NCBI GenBank assembly: GCA_964497585.1
Contig: CAZCDS010000065.1
Span: 1-36,642, forward strand
Origin: CAZCDS01 sp964497585
Lineage (GTDB): Bacteria; Desulfobacterota; Desulfomonilia; Desulfomonilales; Desulfomonilaceae
Direction of reading: 5' to 3'
Length of the DNA stretch: 36,642 bases
Shown here: one piece after another, positions 26,573 to 33,921 of the stretch
How positions within the stretch are numbered: the first letter of the stretch is position 1
How the letters are laid out: each line of letters opens with the position of its first letter
The notes under the pieces: model-generated
The model's input: the letters and a program-made list of their open reading frames with translations, nothing else
Databases searched by the model: none
What the model was told of the DNA's origin: nothing
Translations under genes and position numbers: made by a program

Positions 26573-27199
26573 GGAACAAGATGATTGCAGGAATTTGGAA
26601 CAGAACGGCCCCGACCAGCCCGTACGTCAGGGGGATCTCTGCCAGAATCGATTGCAGAAACACGAGGACAACCAGCCCAATGGCCGCCAGTACGAAGAAG
26701 ACTGCTGCAGTAACATCGAGCCACAGCGAGTATCGAGCGGTCCGGGCGAGTCCCTCCCGAAACTTAGTTGTGTCCTCCACGCGCGGCGAGCGCTCCGGAA
26801 TCCCAAGGAGTTCTCGGACTCGCTCCGCGGGCACACCCCGGCCGGTCGGGCTTTCTCCCCGGCTTCAGTGGACTTTTCTGTCTGCGGAGGACGAGTGCGT
26901 GTCATAGCCGATGGGGGACCTGCGGCAGGCTTGGGAGGTGGTTCCGTCTTTGGCAACGGCCCTTTTTTCACTGATTTCTTTTTCATAAAGGCCGGAGGGG
27001 TGAATCCGCAACTGGCGCACACCTCAAATTCCGAGGCCTCAACATGGCCGCACGCGGAACAGACTGCCAGGCCCAGTTCAATGGTCCGCTCCTGTGGCGG
27101 TACTCGCTCATCCAACTCAGCCTGGCTAACAACTCCGGCAGTCACCATTTTCGTGAAGAGGCTCTGGAGATCGCGTGCGGAAAGACGATGCTTCTCCAT
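26454..27199 (-). pseudogene. Frameshifted zinc-ribbon membrane-protein gene with chimeric 3' end
   Basis: Two overlapping minus-strand frames join into one sensible protein. The first (from about 27199) has a helical start MEKHRLSARDLQSLF, then a zinc ribbon with CSACG and CASCG, then a Lys/Pro-rich linker. At about 26830-26850 the sense passes to another frame (PAERVRELLGIPERSP), which ends in two transmembrane helices. After the shift the first frame becomes meaningless Ser/Arg-rich sequence, which supports a one-base indel or sequencing error. The last 40 or so codons (from TFLVLLILAHHRRYG) are antisense to the duplicated mutS fragment, so the original C-terminus was lost. The start is uncertain; the best GGAGG-ATG upstream (27233) is out of frame. 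Confidence 0.6.
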
Positions 27200-27283
27200 G
27201 AGGTCAGTATAGAGACGACTCCACTCATATCCATTTATCCTCCCCAAAATTATTCTCACCTCGATAGTGTGAGATTTCTCTGT
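27198..27283. repeat. Diverged copy of the barrel-locus repeat (copy 3)
   Basis: It shares ACTCATATCCAT-ATCCTCCCC with the repeats at 29891 and 31530, then TTATTCTCACCTCGATAGTG, but the terminator stem and T-run are degraded. It overlaps the 5' end of the frameshifted zinc-ribbon gene. Confidence 0.6.
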
Positions 27284-27833
27284 CAGGGTCCACAAACCGG
27301 TCATCTGACCAGTGTCATGCAGAACCCCTCTGTGATAGATTCACGTTCAATTTCCCTGAGTTTGCTCTACGTTCGCTTCCCAGGGACACCAAGTCGTTAC
27401 AGTTCGAGCATAGTTTGAGCCCTTCCGGTTGCCATAGGCCATCGAGCACACAATTTCCTCAGACCGAACAGAATGGTTATGTAAGGGTATGGGTTTTCCT
27501 TGACTTCACCTCCGTAACGTGCTTCAATTCATATGAAATCATTGTAGATTTTTCCGAGTGCTGCCCTTCACAAATTTGGTCACGTATTCAGCCAGCCTAT
27601 TGTGAGCACTGCCCGCTAAGCCAGCAGCGCCACCCAGGGAAGAGGTCCCAACTCTCTCGGAAGATCGTATGCTAACGAATTTGTGAAACGTAGCACTGAG
27701 ATCGTGCTCTGAGCGCCGGGAAACCATCGCGGAGTAGCGAGGGCCTCGTTAGGTTCAGAATCGCGGACCTCGAGCTGGTTCCTCGTACCCACAAGCGCCT
27801 CGGGGCATTGCTGGTTTGTTGTTGGAGGGTGGT
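27284..27833. other. 550-bp gap upstream of the second barrel gene
   Basis: No gene seen. It contains a possible promoter at 27500-27528, which would give a leader of about 300 nt, and the inverted pair ACAAATTTGG/CGAATTTGTG within that leader. Confidence 0.4.
27500..27528 (+). promoter_or_regulatory. Possible promoter of the second barrel gene
   Basis: TTGACT (27500-27505), 17 bp, TTCAAT (27523-27528). The layout and the TTGAC-TCA / TT-AAT ends match the promoters of the other two paralogues, with one mismatch in each hexamer. Confidence 0.4.
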
Positions 27834-29729
27834 ATGAGTGGGCTCCGTCGTTGTCGCTCAGCGGTGCTTTCCTGGATACTTCCGTTGTTATTGGTAATCA
27901 GCCTGGCGGATATGGTCAGGGCACAAGGTGACCCAGGCCGAGGGAGAGGGCTCGAAGCCTCCGAGGGAACGGGAAGTAGCTCTCAAGTCTCGGAGTTACT
28001 CGCGAAGCTTGCCGCGGAACGGCAGAAGCGCATTGAGGTAGAGCGCGAACTTGCGGAGATGCGAGAGCTGGTCGCCCGGGTCCTGGATGAGAACAGATCG
28101 CTCAGAGAAACGGTCTTCTCCCCCAAAGACGTGGTGGCCGAGAAACGGGCGAAATTCTCAGATGCGTCACCGCTGTCGACCGTACTCAAACCAGCCTCTG
28201 CGGGCTCTGCACCGGCCGCCCAAGTGGGGGAGCAATCCTGGCCCAGTGCTCCCCGTGGACTCGATCTCGTTCCATCCAATCCGACGGGGAGGCCGGGCAC
28301 CACTGCTGGATTGCCTCAGGGATCATCGATAGTCCCGCTTTCTAGTGAGATGTTTCGGGATTTCCTGCCGCTTTTTCCCAATTTCGATGTTGGGTTCCTT
28401 TACGAATTCGGTGATTCAGGTGTGCGTAACACCTTCTTCTTCAGCGATTTGTTGGTACCCATCAGTGCGGGAGCCAAGAGCGCAGGCTTTGCTGATTTGC
28501 ATTTCGGATATCACGGGTATCCCACGCGGAAAGGAACTACCACGGTACCGACCCAATTCGGTCTTAGTGCCGTAAACATCAATTATGAGACAGAGCGGTA
28601 TGCAAGCCACAGGATAAATCTCTCCGTGGGCGGTGGGTACAGAACCATTCTGGGCGATCGTACGATGCTCGGCGTGAACGCCTATTATGACGCGCCCAGA
28701 ATATTCGGTACCTGGTTCGGAACGTGGGGATGGGGTATTGAAGTAGCCTCGCTGATCGGCGGCGGAGGGCTGGCCGACCTGACCTTCAATTCATACGGGA
28801 ACCCGGCTTCGATCTATGGCACAGCGGAACTCTGGAAAGAGGGCGTATTCAGCTACGATGTGGAGATTGGCTACTCGCAACCGCTACTCAATGGCGAGTT
28901 AGACCTCCGGGTGAAGGGCATTGGCTATCAGTGGACCGCCGGCACGTTGACCAAGATTTACGGATACCGGGGCGGCATGGAATTAGGCAGCGGCAACGGG
29001 TTGGTGCGGGCGGCTATAGATTATGGCTATGATGGAGCACGTGGTCGGTACGGCACGGTGATGGCGTACCTGAACCTCGGGTTTCAGGCGGAACGTATTC
29101 TCAGAGGGGAAAGTCCCTTCACCCTGCCGGAACCCGTCTTCAACAGCCCGAGCCGAAATCTGCGAAGGCTGCTGACGCACAGGGTTCATAGAAATCGCAA
29201 TATCTCTGGTCAAGTGGTCTCCACAACAGGGATCGCAATTGCCAGCGGCTCCCCCGTCCTGATCGCCACGCTCAATCCTCCTCTACGGTCATTTGCTAGT
29301 GGGTCTTTCTCCAACGGGTCTTTCACTCAAGCACAGGTTTCGAACAGCACGGTGATCGTCAGCATAACCGACAACGGCAATGGGAACGGTCCTCGTTGGT
29401 CGGGGTATAATCTCCGGTTGGGCGGCGACACAAGCTCACTGTCTTTTCCCATAACCGTCAACATTACAGGTATTCCGGTTGTTCCCCCGCTAGTCTACCT
29501 GCGGGTTGATGCGGGAGCCGTCGACACGACGACGAGGCAGTTCGTCAGCCCTGGGCAGGTTATAACAATTGGAGGATCTACCCCAGACAATAATCTCCGT
29601 CCAATGCTATACGGCCTAAAGGATGGCGAATTTGACAGCGCTCCTCCTGGCTTCGTTTTTGGCCGAATAGAAATCACGGCTCCCGGGACCTCTATTCCCA
29701 TGCTGACGGTGTTCTTCGTGAAGGGATGA
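27834..29729 (+). CDS. Inverse-autotransporter-like barrel with N-terminal coiled coil (copy 2)
   Basis: 631 residues from ATG at 27834 (GGAGGG just upstream). A signal peptide (about 1-30, ILPLLLVISLADMVRA) is followed by a predicted coiled coil (about 48-95, LAKLAAERQKRIEVERELAE) that the paralogues lack. The barrel starts at LDLVPSNPTGRPGTTAGLPQ and includes LSVGGGYR and GVNAYYD. The linker GESPFTLPEPVFNSP starts near 425. The last 170 residues are rich in Ser, Thr, Gly and beta-strand patterns (ITDNGNGNG) and have no cysteine, unlike the other copies. The coiled coil may trimerise the protein or reach the peptidoglycan, in place of LysM (inference). Alternative reading as a porin is possible. 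Confidence 0.7.
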   Translation: MSGLRRCRSAVLSWILPLLLVISLADMVRAQGDPGRGRGLEASEGTGSSSQVSELLAKLAAERQKRIEVERELAEMRELVARVLDENRSLRETVFSPKDVVAEKRAKFSDASPLSTVLKPASAGSAPAAQVGEQSWPSAPRGLDLVPSNPTGRPGTTAGLPQGSSIVPLSSEMFRDFLPLFPNFDVGFLYEFGDSGVRNTFFFSDLLVPISAGAKSAGFADLHFGYHGYPTRKGTTTVPTQFGLSAVNINYETERYASHRINLSVGGGYRTILGDRTMLGVNAYYDAPRIFGTWFGTWGWGIEVASLIGGGGLADLTFNSYGNPASIYGTAELWKEGVFSYDVEIGYSQPLLNGELDLRVKGIGYQWTAGTLTKIYGYRGGMELGSGNGLVRAAIDYGYDGARGRYGTVMAYLNLGFQAERILRGESPFTLPEPVFNSPSRNLRRLLTHRVHRNRNISGQVVSTTGIAIASGSPVLIATLNPPLRSFASGSFSNGSFTQAQVSNSTVIVSITDNGNGNGPRWSGYNLRLGGDTSSLSFPITVNITGIPVVPPLVYLRVDAGAVDTTTRQFVSPGQVITIGGSTPDNNLRPMLYGLKDGEFDSAPPGFVFGRIEITAPGTSIPMLTVFFVKG

Positions 29730-29890
29730 CCTCGTACTGTTCTGTGAAAAAGGAGCGGCAACAGGGGGCAGGTTGGCTCTCAGCTCAGGCTTGGCCCTCA
29801 CAAGCCTGCAACGGCATCAGAAGCTTCAACGGCGTCAGTGAACTTCCTCTGAAAGACTCCGGCCGTCGACTCCGCTCCAGAAAGAACCTG

Positions 29891-29984
29891 CGGCCGGTAT
29901 AGAGGCGACGCGACTCATATCCATATCCTCCCCCCAATATTCCTCACGTGGATATTGGGGGATTTTTTTTTGTTCTCTCGACCA
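29891..29984 (+). terminator. Rho-independent terminator within a repeated segment (copy 1)
   Basis: CCCCCAATAT (29933-29942) pairs with ATATTGGGGG (29954-29963), followed by A and nine T. From ACTCATATCC to CTCTCGAC the segment is identical to 31554-31621 except for T-run length (nine against seven). It lies about 190 nt after the second barrel gene. Confidence 0.8.
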
Positions 29985-30204
29985 GTCCTATTGGAGACGC
30001 CGCATGGAGGCGCCCCCTATTCGAGGTGCTCTGAAATAGTTTTTTTTGGGCTTTCGACTGCAGGAGACCTCGCAGAGCTTTCCCTTGACAGTGACTCTAT
30101 TGTATGGTACCAGGAAAATAGATAAGTGTTTAGAATTAGCTATTTTATTTAATTTGTCCGGCCCGAAATCCCGCGTGGCGTCGGAGTGCGGGGAGGTATG
30201 GATC
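29985..30204. promoter_or_regulatory. Upstream region of the fourth barrel gene
   Basis: TTGACA at 30085-30090 is a good -35, but the base 17 bp on begins TACCAG, a poor -10. GGTGCTCTGAAATAG near 30022 resembles AGTGCTCCGGGATTAG near 31656, so the repeat unit extends toward the promoter. GGGAGG (30191-30196) is the ribosome-binding site for the ATG at 30205. Confidence 0.35.
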
Positions 30205-31290
30205 ATGGAGTTGAAGAGAGGGGTTGGATTATTTCTTTTTCTCATTTTGTTGCTGCCCGTTGCCGCATACCCCCAGAGAACCCTTTGGCCCGCTTCTGTA
30301 GCGACTCCTTTCTCTCAAACAAGTTCCTACCGACTGCCCAAATTGGGTGAAGTCTCTTTGCATGTGGGATGGGCTTTTGCAGGGCATATCAAAGTCCCAG
30401 TGGAAGGATGGGCTGAGGCACTGAGGCTGAGCGGATATGTCGAAAATGGAGACACGAATTTCGCGCAGGATTATCACTCGGCGTACGGACAAGCAGCGCT
30501 CCGTTTCGAAGCAACGGGGCTGTGGTTGGGCGCTTCATTGCCGTATGGATTTGGCAACGGTATTTCGCTGAGGGCCCGCGCGGAGTATTTCTTCCCCTTC
30601 CGGGACCGAATTTTCGCCTCTGGGGCCGGGAGTTCTGCTAATTCGACCGTGTACACGACTTTTTTCGCAGGAGGCGGATCTAGTCAAGACGTTGAATTTG
30701 GGCGGCCGACCGGAGCTTCTAGCTCACAGGACCTCCACTCGACAACGAAGTGGTTTTTCGTAGACCTCGAAGCTGCCTATGAAGTATCAGACATGCTCTG
30801 GATAACGGGCGGGCTCCGGTACGACCGCCTGCAAGTTGAGTCCGGGCCCCTAGTAATGGACGTTTCTCTGAGTGCCGAACTGAATAGCGTGGTTCCTTTT
30901 GTCGGGCTAAAGACGGGAGTTGGCTCAGGTGGCAGCCGGGTCACCGCTGAAATCAAGGGTTTTCCAACCCTGTTCTTTCCGACGACGGGGCTGCATGATC
31001 AAAAAGGCTATTTTGGCGAGTTCATGTTCGAGTACCGTAACACCTTCTCTCCCGACTGGTCGCTCTCGGTATTTTTGCGGGGCGATTTGCTCCATGCCTC
31101 TTTTCAGGACCGGAGTGCAATTCTGGGGATATTTTCTCTCGCAGGTCTGGTAGGTGGCGCGGGGAGACTGGACCCAGGATACAGTCTCATTAGCCAGTCG
31201 GTCCAAGAAGGGAACTGGAGCTTCGGCTTCGATTGGCAGCAACTTACTGTGGGAGCTTCCCTAACCGCGGTCTTTCAACTGCCTATTTGA
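30205..31290 (+). CDS. Outer-membrane beta-barrel protein, unrelated to the three paralogues
   Basis: 361 residues. ATG at 30205 is preferred, with GGGAGG about eight bases upstream and the signal peptide (GVGLFLFLILLLPVAAYPQ) directly after; the in-frame upstream extension has no support. The mature protein alternates polar and hydrophobic residues with aromatic girdles (VSLHVGWAFAG, LWLGASLPYGFG, WSLSVFLRGDLLHASF), as in outer-membrane barrels, and ends TAVFQLPI. There is no cysteine in the mature part. I see none of the GESPFT linker or N-terminal LAPSNP motif, so it belongs to another barrel family. Function is unknown. Confidence 0.65.
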   Translation: MELKRGVGLFLFLILLLPVAAYPQRTLWPASVATPFSQTSSYRLPKLGEVSLHVGWAFAGHIKVPVEGWAEALRLSGYVENGDTNFAQDYHSAYGQAALRFEATGLWLGASLPYGFGNGISLRARAEYFFPFRDRIFASGAGSSANSTVYTTFFAGGGSSQDVEFGRPTGASSSQDLHSTTKWFFVDLEAAYEVSDMLWITGGLRYDRLQVESGPLVMDVSLSAELNSVVPFVGLKTGVGSGGSRVTAEIKGFPTLFFPTTGLHDQKGYFGEFMFEYRNTFSPDWSLSVFLRGDLLHASFQDRSAILGIFSLAGLVGGAGRLDPGYSLISQSVQEGNWSFGFDWQQLTVGASLTAVFQLPI

Positions 31291-31529
31291 CGCATCCAGT
31301 TGTCTTTCCGGGCTCGGACCTCATCTTTCGTTCCCGGTGAATGCTGCGCCCGCTTTCCCATGATAGGAGGAATGTTCAAAGGGCGTTATGCGTAGGAACT
31401 TCGAGGGGATTCGCTGCATGCAACGTTAGGCCGTGAAAAGTAAGGGTGGTTTCTCGGAAAATAGCGGAGATCCCAAACCACTGAACGCTGATTCGCGGTT
31501 CTCGACCGGCATCTCCGCTTTAGGACGGG
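31291..31529. other. Gap after the fourth barrel gene
   Basis: No full gene. ATAGGAGGAATG near 31365-31376 is a strong ribosome-binding site and start, but opens a frame of only seven codons (MFKGRYA). It could be a leader peptide remnant. Confidence 0.3.
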
Positions 31530-31621
31530 CCGGAGGGCGACAGAGGTGACTCAACTCATATCCATATCCTCCCCCCAATATTCCTCACGTGGATATTGGG
31601 GGATTTTTTTGTTCTCTCGAC
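31530..31621 (+). terminator. Rho-independent terminator within a repeated segment (copy 2)
   Basis: CCCCCAATAT (31572-31581) pairs with ATATTGGGGG (31593-31602), followed by A and seven T. It is near-identical to copy 1. It lies 260-310 nt after the fourth barrel gene and directly before the third paralogue's promoter. Confidence 0.8.
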
Positions 31622-31671
31622 TGATCACAATGCACGACAATACCCTTTGAATGAAGTGCTCCGGGATTAGC

Positions 31672-31700
31672 TTGACATCATGCTGGATCTCCGGTTTAAT
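31672..31700 (+). promoter_or_regulatory. Promoter of the third inverse-autotransporter-like gene
   Basis: TTGACA (31672-31677), a 17-bp spacer, TTTAAT (31695-31700). The TTGACATCAT and TTTAATAC context is shared with 23898-23926. Predicted leader about 115 nt. Confidence 0.7.
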
Positions 31701-31717
31701 ACGTGGTAATTAAGCGA

Positions 31718-31778
31718 TTTTTTTGTCTTTATTGGTGCCTGGGAGCATCACTCTTAGCCGAGGCAGGGTTGAAGAGTG
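31718..31778 (+). promoter_or_regulatory. Structured 5' leader of the third barrel gene
   Basis: It shares the T-run/TCTTTATTG/CTGGGAG segment with the leader at 23943. CACTCTT (31749-31755) pairs with AAGAGTG (31772-31778) at the same place where copy 1 has a different hairpin. Confidence 0.4.
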
Positions 31779-31820
31779 TTGTTTGTCAAGGTGTTGCGTT
31801 GAATTTGTGAGGTATAGGTT

Positions 31821-33239
31821 ATGGGTTCTCAGAGTCGTGCACGCAAGTTTGTCCTGGGCCTCCTCGTATTCTTTCTCATAGCCGTCTTCGCTCTTCCAGT
31901 CCGGAGCCAGGGGCTCGATCTCGCTCCGACGAACCCCTTCGGTATGCCCGGAACCACTGCGGGGTTACCCCAGGGTTCGAATTCCCTGTATCTGAACAGC
32001 GGGATGTTCAAGGACCTGCTCCCGCCCATCTCCAACCTGGAGATCGGGTATCTGTACCAGTTCGGTAATGTCATCAGTACCGGCCGTTTGACCTTCGATT
32101 ATGTCCTCCCCGCATACCCCGGTTATGACAGCGCTGCCTTTGGCGAGGCGCACGCAGAGTTCACGAACTTCGGGAAGACCCTTCAGCGTATCTTCAGCTC
32201 AGGGAACACCACCACGACCGAGCGGGGGTACCCTGACAGGATAGACTTCTCCTTTGGCGGCGGGTACCGCAAGATATTCGGTGACAACCTGCTCCTCGGA
32301 GTGAATGGTTTTGGCGACACGACCAAGCTGGCCGATCAGTGGTACGGCTCAGGTGGAGTCGGTCTTGAGATGGCCGCACTGGGTGTGGGAAACGATCTGG
32401 TCGAGCTGAACTTCAACTTCTACGGCAATCTCTTCCAGGGACGGAACAGCATTGTGAACGCCTTTCGGAACGGTCCCGGCAACTACGACGCATCAGTGGC
32501 CTACTCCGTGCAGTTGGGAGCCGACGGGCCGGATCTGAGACTGAAGCTGACGGGATACCGATTCGACATCGGCACGAGTCAATACGGCGGCAATGCGGAT
32601 GCAGAATTGAAATCGAAGAACGGGGTATTCAGTCTCCGGGGCGGGGTTGGCCATGATCCGGTGAACGGCTGGTATCATACAGTTGGTGGCTTCGTGAACG
32701 TGGGCGTCCAGTTTTCCAAGATATTCAGCGGAGAGAGCCCCTTCACTGCGCCGGAGCCGATCTTCAAGAGCCCGCGTAACCTTAGGCGCCTGCTGAGCAG
32801 AAAGGTCGATCGGAATTACATCAGTCCACCGGCAAACGTCGCCAGAGCGTTAGGTGACGGCGGTATATCGCCGTGCCCCAACGAATGCGACGTATCCGGG
32901 TATGATGTCCTTGCGATTACCTCGATCCACACCCTCGACCTCATTACATCACGACAATGTTTTCCGCTAACTCATCCAGTACCAGCATCCTCCCGGTACC
33001 GTATTAGCGTCACTAGATCAGGCTCCGAAGGCACGTTAGCGATATACCTATCACCTAGACGCAACTGCAGCGTAACGCTTTTAGCAGTTGTTTTATCTGC
33101 CGGAACCACCAGCACTTGTTTAGATGGGCCTCATGTTGCACTGCCAGACCGCGATTCATCCCACGTGAGCCTCTTCCCGGTCTACGGCGCAACATCTGTT
33201 GGATGTATCACCGTCATTCTATCCGCCGAACCGGATTGA
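31821..33239 (+). CDS. Inverse-autotransporter-like barrel, Cys-rich C-terminal domain (copy 3)
   Basis: 472 residues, closest to copy 1 across the barrel. The signal peptide is about 1-30 (VLGLLVFFLIAVFALPVRS), followed by LDLAPTNPFGMPGTTAGLPQ. Barrel strands include FSFGGGYR, LLLGVNGFGD and LNFNFYG. The shared linker GESPFTAPEPIFKSP starts at 304. The C-terminal 140 residues contain six cysteines (PCPNEC, RQCF, NCS, TCL, GCI), suggesting disulfides after export, and share no visible sequence with the domains of copies 1 and 2. ATG follows GAGGT. Surface display of the tail is inferred from the family. Confidence 0.7.
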   Translation: MGSQSRARKFVLGLLVFFLIAVFALPVRSQGLDLAPTNPFGMPGTTAGLPQGSNSLYLNSGMFKDLLPPISNLEIGYLYQFGNVISTGRLTFDYVLPAYPGYDSAAFGEAHAEFTNFGKTLQRIFSSGNTTTTERGYPDRIDFSFGGGYRKIFGDNLLLGVNGFGDTTKLADQWYGSGGVGLEMAALGVGNDLVELNFNFYGNLFQGRNSIVNAFRNGPGNYDASVAYSVQLGADGPDLRLKLTGYRFDIGTSQYGGNADAELKSKNGVFSLRGGVGHDPVNGWYHTVGGFVNVGVQFSKIFSGESPFTAPEPIFKSPRNLRRLLSRKVDRNYISPPANVARALGDGGISPCPNECDVSGYDVLAITSIHTLDLITSRQCFPLTHPVPASSRYRISVTRSGSEGTLAIYLSPRRNCSVTLLAVVLSAGTTSTCLDGPHVALPDRDSSHVSLFPVYGATSVGCITVILSAEPD

Positions 33240-33278
33240 TCGTCCGCTCCCACTAATGCGCCGGCCGATCCGAGCATC

Positions 33279-33590
33279 TTACTGCATTTTTCGCGTGTAC
33301 ATCTGCTTAATCTTACCATCAGCGTCATACCCTCCAAGCTGCTGCATTGTATCATTGGAGCGGCTCTTGCTCATAAAGAACGTCATTCCTCCGAACTCAG
33401 GAACCGGAGGTTTGGAGTCTGAGTGAGACATCAGGAACATTTTTCGTGCCCTCAGTTGACCCCTGATGAGTGCTGCATTCTCTCCCGTTGGGCAAAGGAA
33501 CCAATCCGCCGTATGCCCAGCAGCACCATCTCTTGATGTAATATGATAGCGATGCGCTTTCGAATCAATGAGATTCAGGTGTCTCGGCCC
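33279..33590 (-). pseudogene. Possible C-terminal gene remnant
   Basis: About 100 codons read coherently (IDSKAHRYHITSRDGAAGHT ... DGKIKQMYTRKMQ) and end at a stop, but there is no start codon before an internal ATG at 33440 and no ribosome-binding site. The hairpin repeat interrupts the frame just upstream. It may be the tail of a disrupted gene; the family is not recognised. Confidence 0.3.
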
Positions 33591-33605
33591 CTCGCCTGAG
33601 AAATG

Positions 33606-33652
33606 AAATCCCCCCTGTCCCCCCTTTCGTAAAGGGGGGACAGGGGGGATTT
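33606..33652. repeat. Perfect 22-bp inverted repeat with 3-base loop
   Basis: Arms 33606-33627 and 33631-33652 (AAAT-C6-TGT-C6-TTT and its complement) are perfect, with loop CGT. Elements of this type are scattered in many proteobacterial and cyanobacterial genomes. It could act as a bidirectional transcription block. A degenerate relative lies near 18302-18382. Confidence 0.85.
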
Positions 33653-33921
33653 TGGAAGCAACCGGCGGGATCGCCCATGTCACTTCTTTGATAGCGCATC
33701 GGTATGAGGCCACCAACCCCGGTCGGCTCGGAGGGGACTTCCACGCTGCATCGTGCCGTGCAATGCATAGGAGCTGGTGTGGGTATCGGCATGAGACATT
33801 TGATGCTGGACACTGGATGAGTGACTCGGTTATTCTTTCTCTCATGGCCTGAACATGATTTCGGGAAACCATAATCAATCGGTATTGCAGCTTATTTCAT
33901 GCACGTCTGAGGTTCTCTTCC

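Larger units (their letters stand above)
33240..33921. other. 682-bp gap upstream of mutS
   Basis: It contains a possible gene remnant (33279-33590, minus), a perfect G/C hairpin (33606-33652) and the mutS upstream region that is duplicated at 26318. No clear consensus promoter for mutS was found. Confidence 0.4.

Noticed and set aside
26493..27212. Plus-strand frame fusing MutS N-terminus to about 210 further codons
   Set aside because: After 24 MutS codons the sequence is antisense to the zinc-ribbon gene and has no MutS similarity.
30046..30204. Upstream in-frame extension of the fourth barrel gene
   Set aside because: It contains the likely promoter, has no ribosome-binding site, and would bury the signal peptide.
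24044..33239. Possible CRISPR or phage-like repeat array in the repeat-rich region
   Set aside because: Repeats are few, 1.6-4 kb apart and lie outside genes; no spacer periodicity, cas or phage genes.
33591..33878. Minus-strand frame upstream of the gene remnant
   Set aside because: It reads through the hairpin repeat and the mutS upstream duplicate, giving low-complexity Pro/Gly sequence without coding character.
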